From: an uncultured bacterium
GTDB lineage: Bacteria > Bacillota > Clostridia > Lachnospirales > Lachnospiraceae
Reading direction: 5' to 3'
Length of the DNA stretch: 6,370 nucleotides
Assembly: GCA_947071365.1 (NCBI GenBank)
Contig: CAMTFT010000115.1
Span: forward strand, 1-6,370
Shown here one piece after another: positions 1 through 6,370 of the stretch. Position 1 is the first letter of the stretch; every line of letters starts with the position of its first letter. Below the pieces are notes generated by a model. The model was not told the origin of the DNA and did no database searches. It saw only the letters and a list, made by a program, of their open reading frames with translations. Position numbers and translations under genes: made by a program.

Positions 1-44
1 CACCTATTAAGTCGTCGGCAGCGTCAGATGTGTATAAGAGACAG
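1..44 (+). other. Nextera adapter with i5 index (artefact)
   Basis: This is not biological sequence. Positions 12-25 read TCGTCGGCAGCGTC and 26-44 read AGATGTGTATAAGAGACAG, the Nextera read-1 overhang and the 19-bp Tn5 mosaic end. Positions 4-11 (CTATTAAG) sit where the i5 index belongs and, from memory, match Nextera XT index S518; the CAC at 1-3 is the end of the P5-side primer. The same 44 bases return in reverse complement at the right end. The likely cause is untrimmed read-2 read-through carried into the assembly. Confidence 0.98.
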
Positions 45-3000
45 GGCTGAGCCTGAGATCTCAGATATGGATGAATTTGTCCGCATGGCCCGGCAGGATT
101 TTGAGCACGCGTACCGCGTGTTTGTTTCGCCTGCGTTTTGCAGATTTATCCGGGAAAAAGAGTCGGCGCTTCTTAGTTTGTATGACGGCCTGACCTTTGG
201 GGAGGTCGGACGCTGGAGCCTGGAGGAGTTTTTGATCAGTGCTGGCCAGAAGCGTCCGGTGGAGCTTTCTGTGGAGAAGACGTTTTATGACTGGAAGGAG
301 CTGACGGAGCCGGTAAGAGAGACGATACAGCTTACGAAGAGCACCTGGGGCTATACGCAGATAAAAATTGAGTCGGATGCCAGATTTCTGAGGCCGGAAA
401 AGCGGGCGTTGTCAGCGGAGGATTTTGCCGGCAGCACGTACGACCTGAATTTTGTGGTGGATACGAATCTGATGCACAGCGGGACGAATTATGCAAGGCT
501 TCGGATATCCACGGGATTGCAGGATATTACCATTGTGGTAAGAGCACATAAGGCAGGGAACAGGGCGTCGGTCAAAAGCCACCGCATCTGCAAGATCATG
601 CAGAAGGAGCTGGAAGGCCTGTACGTCAGCTTCAGATTGAAGAGAATCGATCTGACGACGTGGGTGGAGCGTTCCGTCAGCGTGATCAACAGCTACCGCA
701 GAGCCGGGGGCAATGATCCCTTTGCGGAGCTGTTTCTGGTGCAGCTTTATTTTGCCGACGGCAAGAAGCAGAAGGCATATAAGATCCTGGAAGCTCTGGA
801 GAATCAGAGGTATCGGCTGAACACGCCGGAGCGATACGGTTTTTACCTGTATATGTCCACCTTCTTTTATCACGAGGCGTCCTACGTGGACCGGGTAGAA
901 GAGGAGATCAGCAGAATGTTCTTCCGGGACAAGACGAACTGGAAGCTTCAGTGGATCCTGCTGTACCTGAAAGAATCGCTGTTAAGTGATGACGATGCCA
1001 AATATGAGGCGATCGCTGAGCAGTTCCGTTATGGCTGCCGCAGCCGTATCATGTACCTTGAGGCGTATCAGATTTTGAAGAAAAATCCTTTCTTGATGAG
1101 ACATCTGGGCGCGTATGAGCTGCAGCTTCTGCGGTTTGCAGCCAGAGAAGAGGTACTGACGGCGGAGGTCGTCCGGCAGGCATCAGGGCTTACCGTACAC
1201 CACGGCAGGTTTGACCAGATGCTTTATGAGATACTGACGGTGGGTTACCAGTTGTATCCCTCCGCCGATCTTGTGAAATCCATCTGCATCCTGCTGATGA
1301 AGGGGGACAAAAAGGACTCCTGCTATTTCCCGTGGTATGCAAAGGGCGTCGAAGACGGCCTGCGCATTACCGGACTTTATGAATATTATATGGAGACGAT
1401 GGACTGCCTGGATATGCAGTCCATGCCCCAGGTCATCCGGATGTATTTTGCATACGATACTACGCTGGATTACCGCAGGAGAGCCGTTATTTACCGCAAC
1501 ATTATTGAAAATCGGGAGACGGACGCCCAGACGTACCACAATTACCGGGTGGCGATGGAGCGGTTTGCCGTTGACCAGTTGGAGGCCGGGCGGATCTCTG
1601 ACGACCTGGCTGTGATATACAGGAAGTTCCTGCGGAAAAATATATTGACGAAACCGATGGCCGAGAAGCTGACCAGGGTTCTTTTTGCGTATGAGGTGAC
1701 TTGCAGCGTTTCGAACATCCGAAAGCTGATACTTCATTCGGAGCATCTTGCCTGGGAGCAGTCGGTATCGTTTACAGAGGGGACGGCGATCATTTCTATC
1801 TACGATCCGGACAGTGTACTGCTGGTGGAGGATGATAAGGGATGCCGCTATCAGGCGGATTCCATGTGTCATCGCAGGCGGTTGTTCGAGGACGAGGATA
1901 TGTTGGCCTGGTGCGCTCAGAAGGCGCCGGACCAGGCCGGACTTTTGCTGTACCTCTGTTCTCAGTGCCTGGCGGCAGGACTGATCAGTGAACAGACGCT
2001 GCCGTATTTCAGAATGGGCTCTGAAAGGAAGGAATTTTCTGAAAAATTCCGCAATGAAATGCGCCGGGAAGTGATGCATTATTACGTGGAGCATATGCGG
2101 GATGAATCGCTTCCGGAATTTCTGGAGAGTATTCCATATCTGGAATACGTCACGGTGGATAAGACTGCGCTGATCACGCTGCTCGCTGAGGAGGGAAAGT
2201 GCGCGGATGCTTTTTCCCTGCTGGATGCGTACGGTTCGGAGGGTATTCCTCTGCTGCAGCTCGTGCGTATCTGCAGCCGGATGGTGCTGGAGCTGGAATT
2301 TGAAGAAAATACGATGCTGGTGGCGCTTTGCCATTACTGTTTTGGCAGCGGAAAATACGATGACAAGCTGCTGCGGTATCTGCTCTTATATTATGAGGGG
2401 CCGGTGCAGGAGATGAAGCTCATATGGCAGGCCGCCGTGAAATTCGATCTGGATACGATGCTGCTGGAAGAAAAGATCCTGATGATGATCCTGTTTACCA
2501 GAAGCGGGAGCCAGGGTTCTGAGCCTGTCTTTGAGGCGTACGTAAAGAAGATGGGACGCAAGCGGATCTGTAAGGCGTACGTAAATCTGAAATCATATGA
2601 GTATTTCGTAAAAGGCATTCCGGTGTCAGGCTCGGTATTCCAGTATATTGAGCGCGAATACAGATATCTGGAGCCGAAGGGACGGCTGGATGAACAGGAA
2701 GAAGTATGCCGTCTGGCGCTTTTGCAGTATTACGCAAAGAAAGTGGAGCTGACGCAGGAGCAGAGGGAACGAACAGCCAAAATGCTGGAGGAGTTCGGCT
2801 CCAGAGGAATGCGGTTCGCATTCTGGCAGCGCTTTGATGCGGAGCTTCTGGCCCCATACCAGATGGAAGGCAGGGTGTTTGCGGAATACGTCTGCAGTCC
2901 GGAGAGCACGGTTCGTATTTACTACCGCATTCGGGGCAGGGAAGAAGCATATACAAAGGAAGACGTAAAAAATTATTTTGAGGGCATTTTTGTAAGGGAA

Positions 3001-3246
3001 TTTACGCTGTTCTTCGGGGAAGAGCTGGAATGTTATCTGGAAGAGGAAATTGGCGATGAGACGAAAAAATCGGATAAGATAGTCCTGACGTCATCATTGG
3101 CGCCGGGAGATGGTAGCTCAAAATACAGCTTCCTGAACCGGATATCAAAGGCGCAGCAGCAGAAGGACGACGCAGCCCTGCAAAGTGAACTGGAATCATA
3201 CTTTACGCTGGAATATCTGACGCAGGAAGTGTTTACACTGGTATAA
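45..3246 (+). CDS. Large helical DUF5717-like protein, 5' truncated
   Basis: At least 1066 native residues ending at TAA 3244-3246; the true start lies beyond the contig. An apparent ATG at 28 is inside the adapter, so the first six residues (MCIRDR) are artefactual. The next internal ATG (67) has no ribosome binding site. Counting from that false start, residues 7-100 are helical; about 105-172 look like a small beta-sandwich (WGYTQIKIESD, FVVDTNLMHSGTN, then DITIVV). About 190-940 is a long run of amphipathic helices in solenoid style, interrupted near 575-615 by a beta segment (GTAIISIYDPDSVLLVEDD). About 948-1040 is a last mixed domain (VFAEYVCSPESTVRIYYRI, then REFTLFFGEELECYLEEE). No membrane segment is seen, so it is probably cytoplasmic. 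The layout and partner gene resemble the Lachnospiraceae DUF5717 family, recalled and not searched. Function is unknown; a scaffold role is inference from the solenoid and the downstream ATPase-fold gene. Confidence 0.88.
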
Positions 3247-3287
3247 AAGAAAAAGCATTTATCCGCATCTTTATGGAGTGAGATTTT

Positions 3288-4562
3288 ATGATACAGGCTA
3301 CAAATGAATTGATTCTGGGAATTGAACTGAATGAAAGATTTGCGCAACTGACGTATTTCCATCAGTCTGTGAAGGATCCGGTCACGCTGGGGATGAACTC
3401 CGGGCCGGATCAGCTCCTGATTCCGATGGCGCTGCGCCAGGACGCACAGGGCCGCTGGGAGATATGGAACGGCGAGCCCCAGGGTGAGGGGGAGGAGCCG
3501 GATAAGGCCCGGATCTCTGATATTTACAGGAAAATCGAGGACGGGCAGACCGTATCAGACGATGGAACAGTCTTTGATGAAACGGAGCTTCTGGCTATCT
3601 ATTTTGAGGCGTGCATGTCGAAGCTGAAGCTGCTGACTCAGAATACGAGAATTCACGTGATGGTCACGGTGAAGGAACTGACAGAGAAGTGGAGCGGCCT
3701 GATCACGGCATCTCTGGAAAAAAACGGCGTGGACCGGAAACGGATCTACCTTCAGGATTATCTTTCTTCTTTTTATTATTACACGGTGAATCAGAAAAAA
3801 GAGCTGTGGTATCAGGATGTTGCGCTGCTGGAATACGAGGAGGAGGCCATCGTCGGATACGTGCTCCATATTGACAGAGGCACAAGACCTGCGATCGCCC
3901 GGGTGGATAAGATCGCGAGACAGCCGATGGACGACAGCGTCCGGGCAGGCATGGGAGAGCAGGAGTGGCAGAAAGAGAAGGATCGCCTGTTTTTTGAGCT
4001 CCTTAAGAAGGTTTTTGAGCGGAGAACGATTTCTGTCAGCTATCTGATGGGTGATTATTTCAACAAAAGCTGGGCGGAGCGCTCGATCCAGTATCTTTGC
4101 TACAAGCGGCACGCTTTTCAGGGAAGGAACCTCTACTCCAAGGGCGCGTGCTACGCGGCGATGGAGCGGGCCGGGCTGATACCTGGCCGGGACATCATTT
4201 TTGGCGGCAATGACATGATCGAGCGGAATCTGGGAATGGAAATGCGCATCAGAGGGAAAGAGACGTTCTATCCCATGGTCAGCGCAGGGATCAACTGGTA
4301 TGAGGCGCACCACGTCTGCGAGTTTATTTTGAATAAGGAACGGGAAATCAGGATCATTTCACGCCCGATGGCATCCGGGGACACCATCGTTCACATCATG
4401 CGGCTGACAGGGCTTCCATCCAGGGCGGATCGCGGGACAAGGATACGACTGACGGTTTATTTTTCATCGCCCACGAAATGCCACATAGAGGCGGAGGATC
4501 TGGGATTCGGCGGCTTTTACAGGCCATCGGGACTTATTTGGAGCCGGACGCTTTTATTCTGA
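3288..4562 (+). CDS. Actin/Hsp70-fold protein, DUF5716-like
   Basis: The protein has 424 residues. GGAG at 3275-3278, 9 nt before the ATG, supports the start, 41 nt after the preceding stop. The N-terminus (LILGIELNERFAQLTYF, residues 8-24) occupies the place of the first phosphate loop of actin-like ATPases (GIDLGTTNS in Hsp70). Residues 251-258 (SYLMGDYF), then a helix, then NLYSKGACYAA (281-291), follow the order of the adenosine-binding GG motif and the GAA helix of Hsp70. The beta-rich C-terminal part contains LPSR (376-379), TRIRLTVYF (384-392) and DLGFGGF (404-410), in the position of an Hsp70 substrate-binding beta domain. The DLGGGT-type second phosphate loop is not recognisable, so ATP hydrolysis is uncertain. 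There is no signal peptide or membrane helix. It resembles the Lachnospiraceae DUF5716 family, recalled and not searched. A chaperone-like or filament-like role is inference; the fold assignment is moderately sure. Confidence 0.9.
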   Translation: MIQATNELILGIELNERFAQLTYFHQSVKDPVTLGMNSGPDQLLIPMALRQDAQGRWEIWNGEPQGEGEEPDKARISDIYRKIEDGQTVSDDGTVFDETELLAIYFEACMSKLKLLTQNTRIHVMVTVKELTEKWSGLITASLEKNGVDRKRIYLQDYLSSFYYYTVNQKKELWYQDVALLEYEEEAIVGYVLHIDRGTRPAIARVDKIARQPMDDSVRAGMGEQEWQKEKDRLFFELLKKVFERRTISVSYLMGDYFNKSWAERSIQYLCYKRHAFQGRNLYSKGACYAAMERAGLIPGRDIIFGGNDMIERNLGMEMRIRGKETFYPMVSAGINWYEAHHVCEFILNKEREIRIISRPMASGDTIVHIMRLTGLPSRADRGTRIRLTVYFSSPTKCHIEAEDLGFGGFYRPSGLIWSRTLLF

Positions 4563-4609
4563 TACGGAAACTGTGACTGCCCAAAAGAGACGGAGGAAGG
4601 AATATTGGT

Positions 4610-5404
4610 ATGAGTTATGATTTGTGCCTGCTTAAGCAGGCGGAAAAACCATATTACATTGAAAATATACGCACCGGTATTTATTCACTGGAGGAGCTCT
4701 GTTTTTATCTGTACAACAATATCTGCCTGATCGACGAGTCGATCATCAATGAGGGGCTGTGTGACTGGATCCGGGATGAGCTGAAGCTTACAAAGCTGTA
4801 CCGCCAGTTGTACGAGCAGTTGGAAAAGAAGGATGGAGCTGCCTTTTTTGTGCTTCCCATTTTCCGCGAGGCAGGCTATCTGACGCATCAGGAGATGCGG
4901 GAGTTTCAGGAACAGCTCGCAAAGCTGGAGGTGCAGTCGGAGGATATGAAGCAGAAGCTTCGGGCCGATTACCTTGTGAAGGAGAAAATGTTCGCCAGGG
5001 CCATATGGGAATACCGCCAGATCCTGGGCCGGAGGAATCCGGGAAAGCTGGGAACGCAGTTTTATGCCGCAGTTCTGAACAATATGGGGGCTGCCTACGC
5101 CGGACTGTTCCAGTTCGAGCGGGCCGCGGACTGTTTCTGGGAATCGTATGGACTGATGCAGACGAAGGAAACCTTCCGCAAATACGTGAGTACGCTTCCG
5201 CTTTTCCTGTCTGAGGAAGCGTACCAGAAGAAGCTGAAGGAGCTTCGGGCTGATTCTTATCTGGTTCAGAAGATACAGGAATATAACGCAAAGGTCTGCA
5301 CGCAGCAGCCTTTCCTTACGGAGCTGGAACGGATGAAACAGCGGGATACCGCGGAGATCGTGGAGGAACTGAAGGAGGAATACTGCAGAAGTACGAAAAT
5401 CTGA
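4610..5404 (+). CDS. TPR-like helical protein of unknown function
   Basis: The protein has 264 residues. GGAGGAAGGA at 4592-4601 supports the ATG; its AAGGA part lies 8 nt before the start. The N-terminal 110 residues are helical with a charged segment near 95-118 (EFQEQLAKLEVQSEDMKQKL) that could form a short coiled coil. Two TPR-like units follow. The first is about 119-152 (KEKMFARAIWEYRQIL). The second is about 153-186 and fits the TPR pattern well: G160, Y163, A172 and F176 take consensus positions 8, 11, 20 and 24. The C-terminus is helical and rich in K and E. No catalytic motif, signal peptide or membrane segment is seen. It begins 47 nt after the ATPase-fold gene, so the two are probably cotranscribed; as TPR proteins often bind Hsp70-type partners, it may be a co-chaperone or adaptor for that product. 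I do not recognise a named family for it. Confidence 0.88.
   Translation: MSYDLCLLKQAEKPYYIENIRTGIYSLEELCFYLYNNICLIDESIINEGLCDWIRDELKLTKLYRQLYEQLEKKDGAAFFVLPIFREAGYLTHQEMREFQEQLAKLEVQSEDMKQKLRADYLVKEKMFARAIWEYRQILGRRNPGKLGTQFYAAVLNNMGAAYAGLFQFERAADCFWESYGLMQTKETFRKYVSTLPLFLSEEAYQKKLKELRADSYLVQKIQEYNAKVCTQQPFLTELERMKQRDTAEIVEELKEEYCRSTKI
4626..4641. repeat. 16-bp perfect palindrome in the TPR gene
   Basis: GCCTGCTTAAGCAGGC is identical to its reverse complement. It covers codons 6-11 of the TPR-like gene, 14 nt after the start codon. In mRNA it could form a 6-bp stem closed by a UUAA loop, which could influence initiation. It is also readable as ordinary coding sequence (CLLKQA), so chance is a serious alternative. 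Confidence 0.4.
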
Positions 5405-5406
5405 AC

Positions 5407-5435
5407 TTGCTTTCTTGTTTTATATGGGATATACT
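5407..5435 (+). promoter_or_regulatory. Candidate distal purF promoter
   Basis: TATACT at 5430-5435 matches the -10 consensus in five of six bases. TTGCTT at 5407-5412 matches the -35 consensus in three of six, with an ideal 17-nt spacer. It lies just past the stop codon of the TPR-like gene. Transcription would begin near 5442, so the transcript would carry most of the foldable segment at 5438-5494. Confidence 0.4.
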
Positions 5436-5437
5436 TA

Positions 5438-5494
5438 CCACATCGCGCGGGCAGTGAGCGCGTATAGCGCATTGTGCGAAGCGTGATCGTGTGG
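5438..5494 (+). promoter_or_regulatory. Foldable segment in the purF leader
   Basis: The segment can pair as CCACA+TCGCGC (5438-5448) with GCGTGA (5481-5486) and TGTGG (5490-5494), leaving a 3-nt bulge (5487-5489) and one G-T pair. Inside it GCGC 5458-5461 and 5467-5470 close a GTATA loop, extended by CAGT/ATTG around a 2-nt bulge. No T-run follows, so it is not a standard intrinsic terminator. I see no match to the purine riboswitch core. It could be an RNA leader element or a protein-binding site; the pairing was found by eye. Confidence 0.35.
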
Positions 5495-5522
5495 AGCATT
5501 CCGTTTTGGGATGATCGTATGG
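5484..5522 (+). repeat. Direct repeat pair upstream of purF
   Basis: TGATCGTGTGG (5484-5494) and TGATCGTATGG (5512-5522) agree in ten of eleven bases. Their starts are 28 nt apart, close to three helical turns, and the second copy lies within the spacer of the proximal promoter candidate. A dimeric regulator could bind such a pair. It does not match the Bacillus PurR box (CCGAAC core). Confidence 0.35.
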
Positions 5523-5535
5523 GAGAAAATATAAT
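5506..5535 (+). promoter_or_regulatory. Candidate proximal purF promoter
   Basis: A perfect TATAAT at 5530-5535 lies 18 nt after TTGGGA (5506-5511), which matches the -35 consensus in four of six bases. Initiation near 5542 would give a leader of about 30 nt before the purF start. Of the two candidates this has the better -10 element, and it suggests purF can be transcribed apart from the three genes before it. Confidence 0.5.
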
Positions 5536-5560
5536 CAGGGATCAGGATTTGCATAAGGAC

Positions 5561-5565
5561 GGGAG
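5561..5565 (+). promoter_or_regulatory. purF ribosome binding site that decides the start
   Basis: GGGAG is 8 nt before the ATG at 5574 but only 2 nt before the in-frame ATG at 5568. The spacing favours 5574. The upstream ATG would depend on the weaker AAGG at 5554-5557. The choice changes only two residues of a probable propeptide. Confidence 0.6.
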
Positions 5566-5573
5566 AGATGCAG

Positions 5574-6324
5574 ATGAGCTGCAAGATTCATGAGCAGATG
5601 GAACCCACAGATAAGCTGAGGGAGGAGTGCGGCGTTTTCGGAATCTATGATTTTTCCGGAGAGGATGTGGCGTCAACCATATATTATGGTTTGTTTGCGC
5701 TGCAGCACCGCGGACAGGAAAGCTGCGGTATCGCAGTCAGTGACACGAAGGGCCCGAAGGGCAGGGTACTGTCACACAAAGGAATGGGACTCGTCAATGA
5801 GGTGTTCACCAGTGAGCATCTTTCACAGATGAAAGGGGACATCGGCGTCGGGCACGTCCGTTATTCAACGGCCGGAGGCAGTACGCGGGAGAATGCCCAG
5901 CCCCTTGTTCTGAATTACGTTAAGGGTACGCTTGGGCTGGCCCATAACGGAAATCTGATCAATGCACCGGAGCTTCGCCGGGAGCTGGAGCTTGGCGGTG
6001 CGATTTTCCAGACAACGATTGATACGGAAGTAATGGCATATCATATCGCCCGGGAGCGGGTGAGAACAAAAAATGTAGAGGGTGCGGTAGCCAATGCAAT
6101 GAAAAAGATGAAGGGCGCTTACTCTCTGATCGTCATGTCTCCGCGAAAGCTGATCGGAGCCAGAGACCCGTATGGGTTCCGGCCTCTCTGCATCGGCAGG
6201 CGTGAAAATGCGTATATCCTTGCTTCTGAGACGTGCGCGCTTGATACCATCGGGGCGGAATTCGTCCGGGATGTGGAGCCGGGGGAGATCGTTACGATCA
6301 CACCGCAACACGGAATCGTATCAG
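5574..6324 (+). CDS. purF: Amidophosphoribosyltransferase PurF, 3' truncated
   Basis: This cytoplasmic enzyme makes 5-phosphoribosylamine from PRPP and glutamine, the first committed step of purine synthesis. About 250 residues remain, covering most of the N-terminal Ntn-type glutaminase domain. Cys19 in EECGVFGIYD is the expected catalytic N-terminal nucleophile after removal of an 18-residue propeptide. Other family signatures are LQHRGQES, GHVRYSTAGGS (Arg96 binds glutamine), HNGNL (Asn125 and Gly126 of the oxyanion hole), TDTEV-like IDTEV (Asp150) and ARDPYGFRPL. The propeptide places it with the Bacillus-type enzymes rather than E. coli PurF, which starts at Cys. The phosphoribosyltransferase half with the PRPP loop is beyond the contig, so iron-sulphur ligands cannot be judged. 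After 6324 the frame runs into adapter (VSYTHLTLPTT, stop at 6360-6362), which is not part of the protein. An ATG at 5568 is an alternative start. Confidence 0.97.
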
Positions 6325-6370
6325 CTGTCTCTTATACACATCTGACGCTGCCGACGACTTAATAGGTGTA
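6325..6370 (-). other. Nextera adapter with i5 index, reversed (artefact)
   Basis: Positions 6325-6343 are the reverse complement of the 19-bp Tn5 mosaic end and 6344-6357 that of the Nextera read-1 overhang. CTTAATAG (6358-6365) is the reversed i5 index and GTGTA (6366-6370) the start of the P5-side primer. The first 44 bases mirror positions 1-44 exactly. It gives purF a false C-terminus and a false stop codon. Confidence 0.98.

Noticed and set aside
2031..2050. Inverted repeat GGAATTTT / AAAATTCC with a 4-nt loop
   Set aside because: It is inside the large coding region (EFSEKF), has no T-run or other regulatory context and is plausible by chance.
1183..2334. A 383-codon open frame on the minus strand
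   Set aside because: It lies wholly antisense to the large helical gene, has no convincing protein family features and reflects codon bias of the real gene; the other long minus-strand frames (for example 3555-4313 and 5865-6311) are rejected likewise.
2534..2585. 13-bp direct repeat AGGCGTACGTAAA, 39 nt apart
   Set aside because: The copies are in frame and encode AYVK and AYVN in a helical region; similar codons explain the match and no longer repeat unit is seen.
4495..4575. Possible frameshift at the end of the ATPase-fold gene, since another frame stays open past its stop
   Set aside because: The called frame gives DLGFGGFYRPSGLIW, which fits the conserved end of the family as I recall it, and the next gene has its own ribosome binding site at 4592-4601.
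4728..4745. Inverted repeat TGATCGAC / GTCGATCA with a 2-nt centre
   Set aside because: It is mid-gene in the TPR-like CDS, encodes ordinary residues (IDESI) and has no link to a start or stop.
5438..5494. Intrinsic terminator between the cassette and purF
   Set aside because: The stem is not followed by a T-run; read-through into purF cannot be excluded.
1..6370. 44-bp perfect terminal inverted repeats, as in a transposon or a linear element
   Set aside because: Both copies are Nextera adapter with Tn5 mosaic end and index, so the symmetry comes from library preparation.

Overview
The window is one assembled contig of about 6.3 kb of bacterial DNA with untrimmed sequencing adapter at both ends. 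Bases 1-44 and 6325-6370 are Illumina Nextera (Tn5 mosaic end) adapter plus an i5 index; only 45-6324 is biological. The first gene has therefore lost its 5' end and the last its 3' end, and both appear falsely closed by adapter-encoded codons.

The moderate GC content, strong GGAGG-type ribosome binding sites, the type of purF and the three-gene cassette in front of it suggest a Clostridia genome, most likely Lachnospiraceae, perhaps from gut or another host-associated sample. This placement rests on recalled family resemblance, not on a search. Nothing suggests a plasmid, phage or insertion sequence, and no tRNA, rRNA or CRISPR was seen.

All genes lie on the + strand. (1) 45-3246: a very large (at least 1066 residues) mostly helical protein with small beta-rich segments, resembling the uncharacterised DUF5717 family. 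(2) 3288-4562: a 424-residue protein with a divergent actin/Hsp70-like ATPase fold, resembling DUF5716. (3) 4610-5404: a 264-residue helical protein with two TPR-like repeats. Gaps of 41 and 47 nt, each carrying a ribosome binding site and no terminator, indicate one operon. (4) After a 169-nt gap with two candidate promoters, a foldable segment and a near-perfect direct repeat comes purF, the first committed enzyme of purine synthesis, cut off after most of its glutaminase domain.

The part most likely to be undescribed is the three-gene cassette: a chaperone/actin-like ATPase fold encoded between a giant alpha-solenoid protein and a small TPR protein. Hsp70-like proteins commonly work with TPR or solenoid partners, so a cytoplasmic scaffold or chaperone complex is a reasonable hypothesis. 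No function is shown by the sequence itself.
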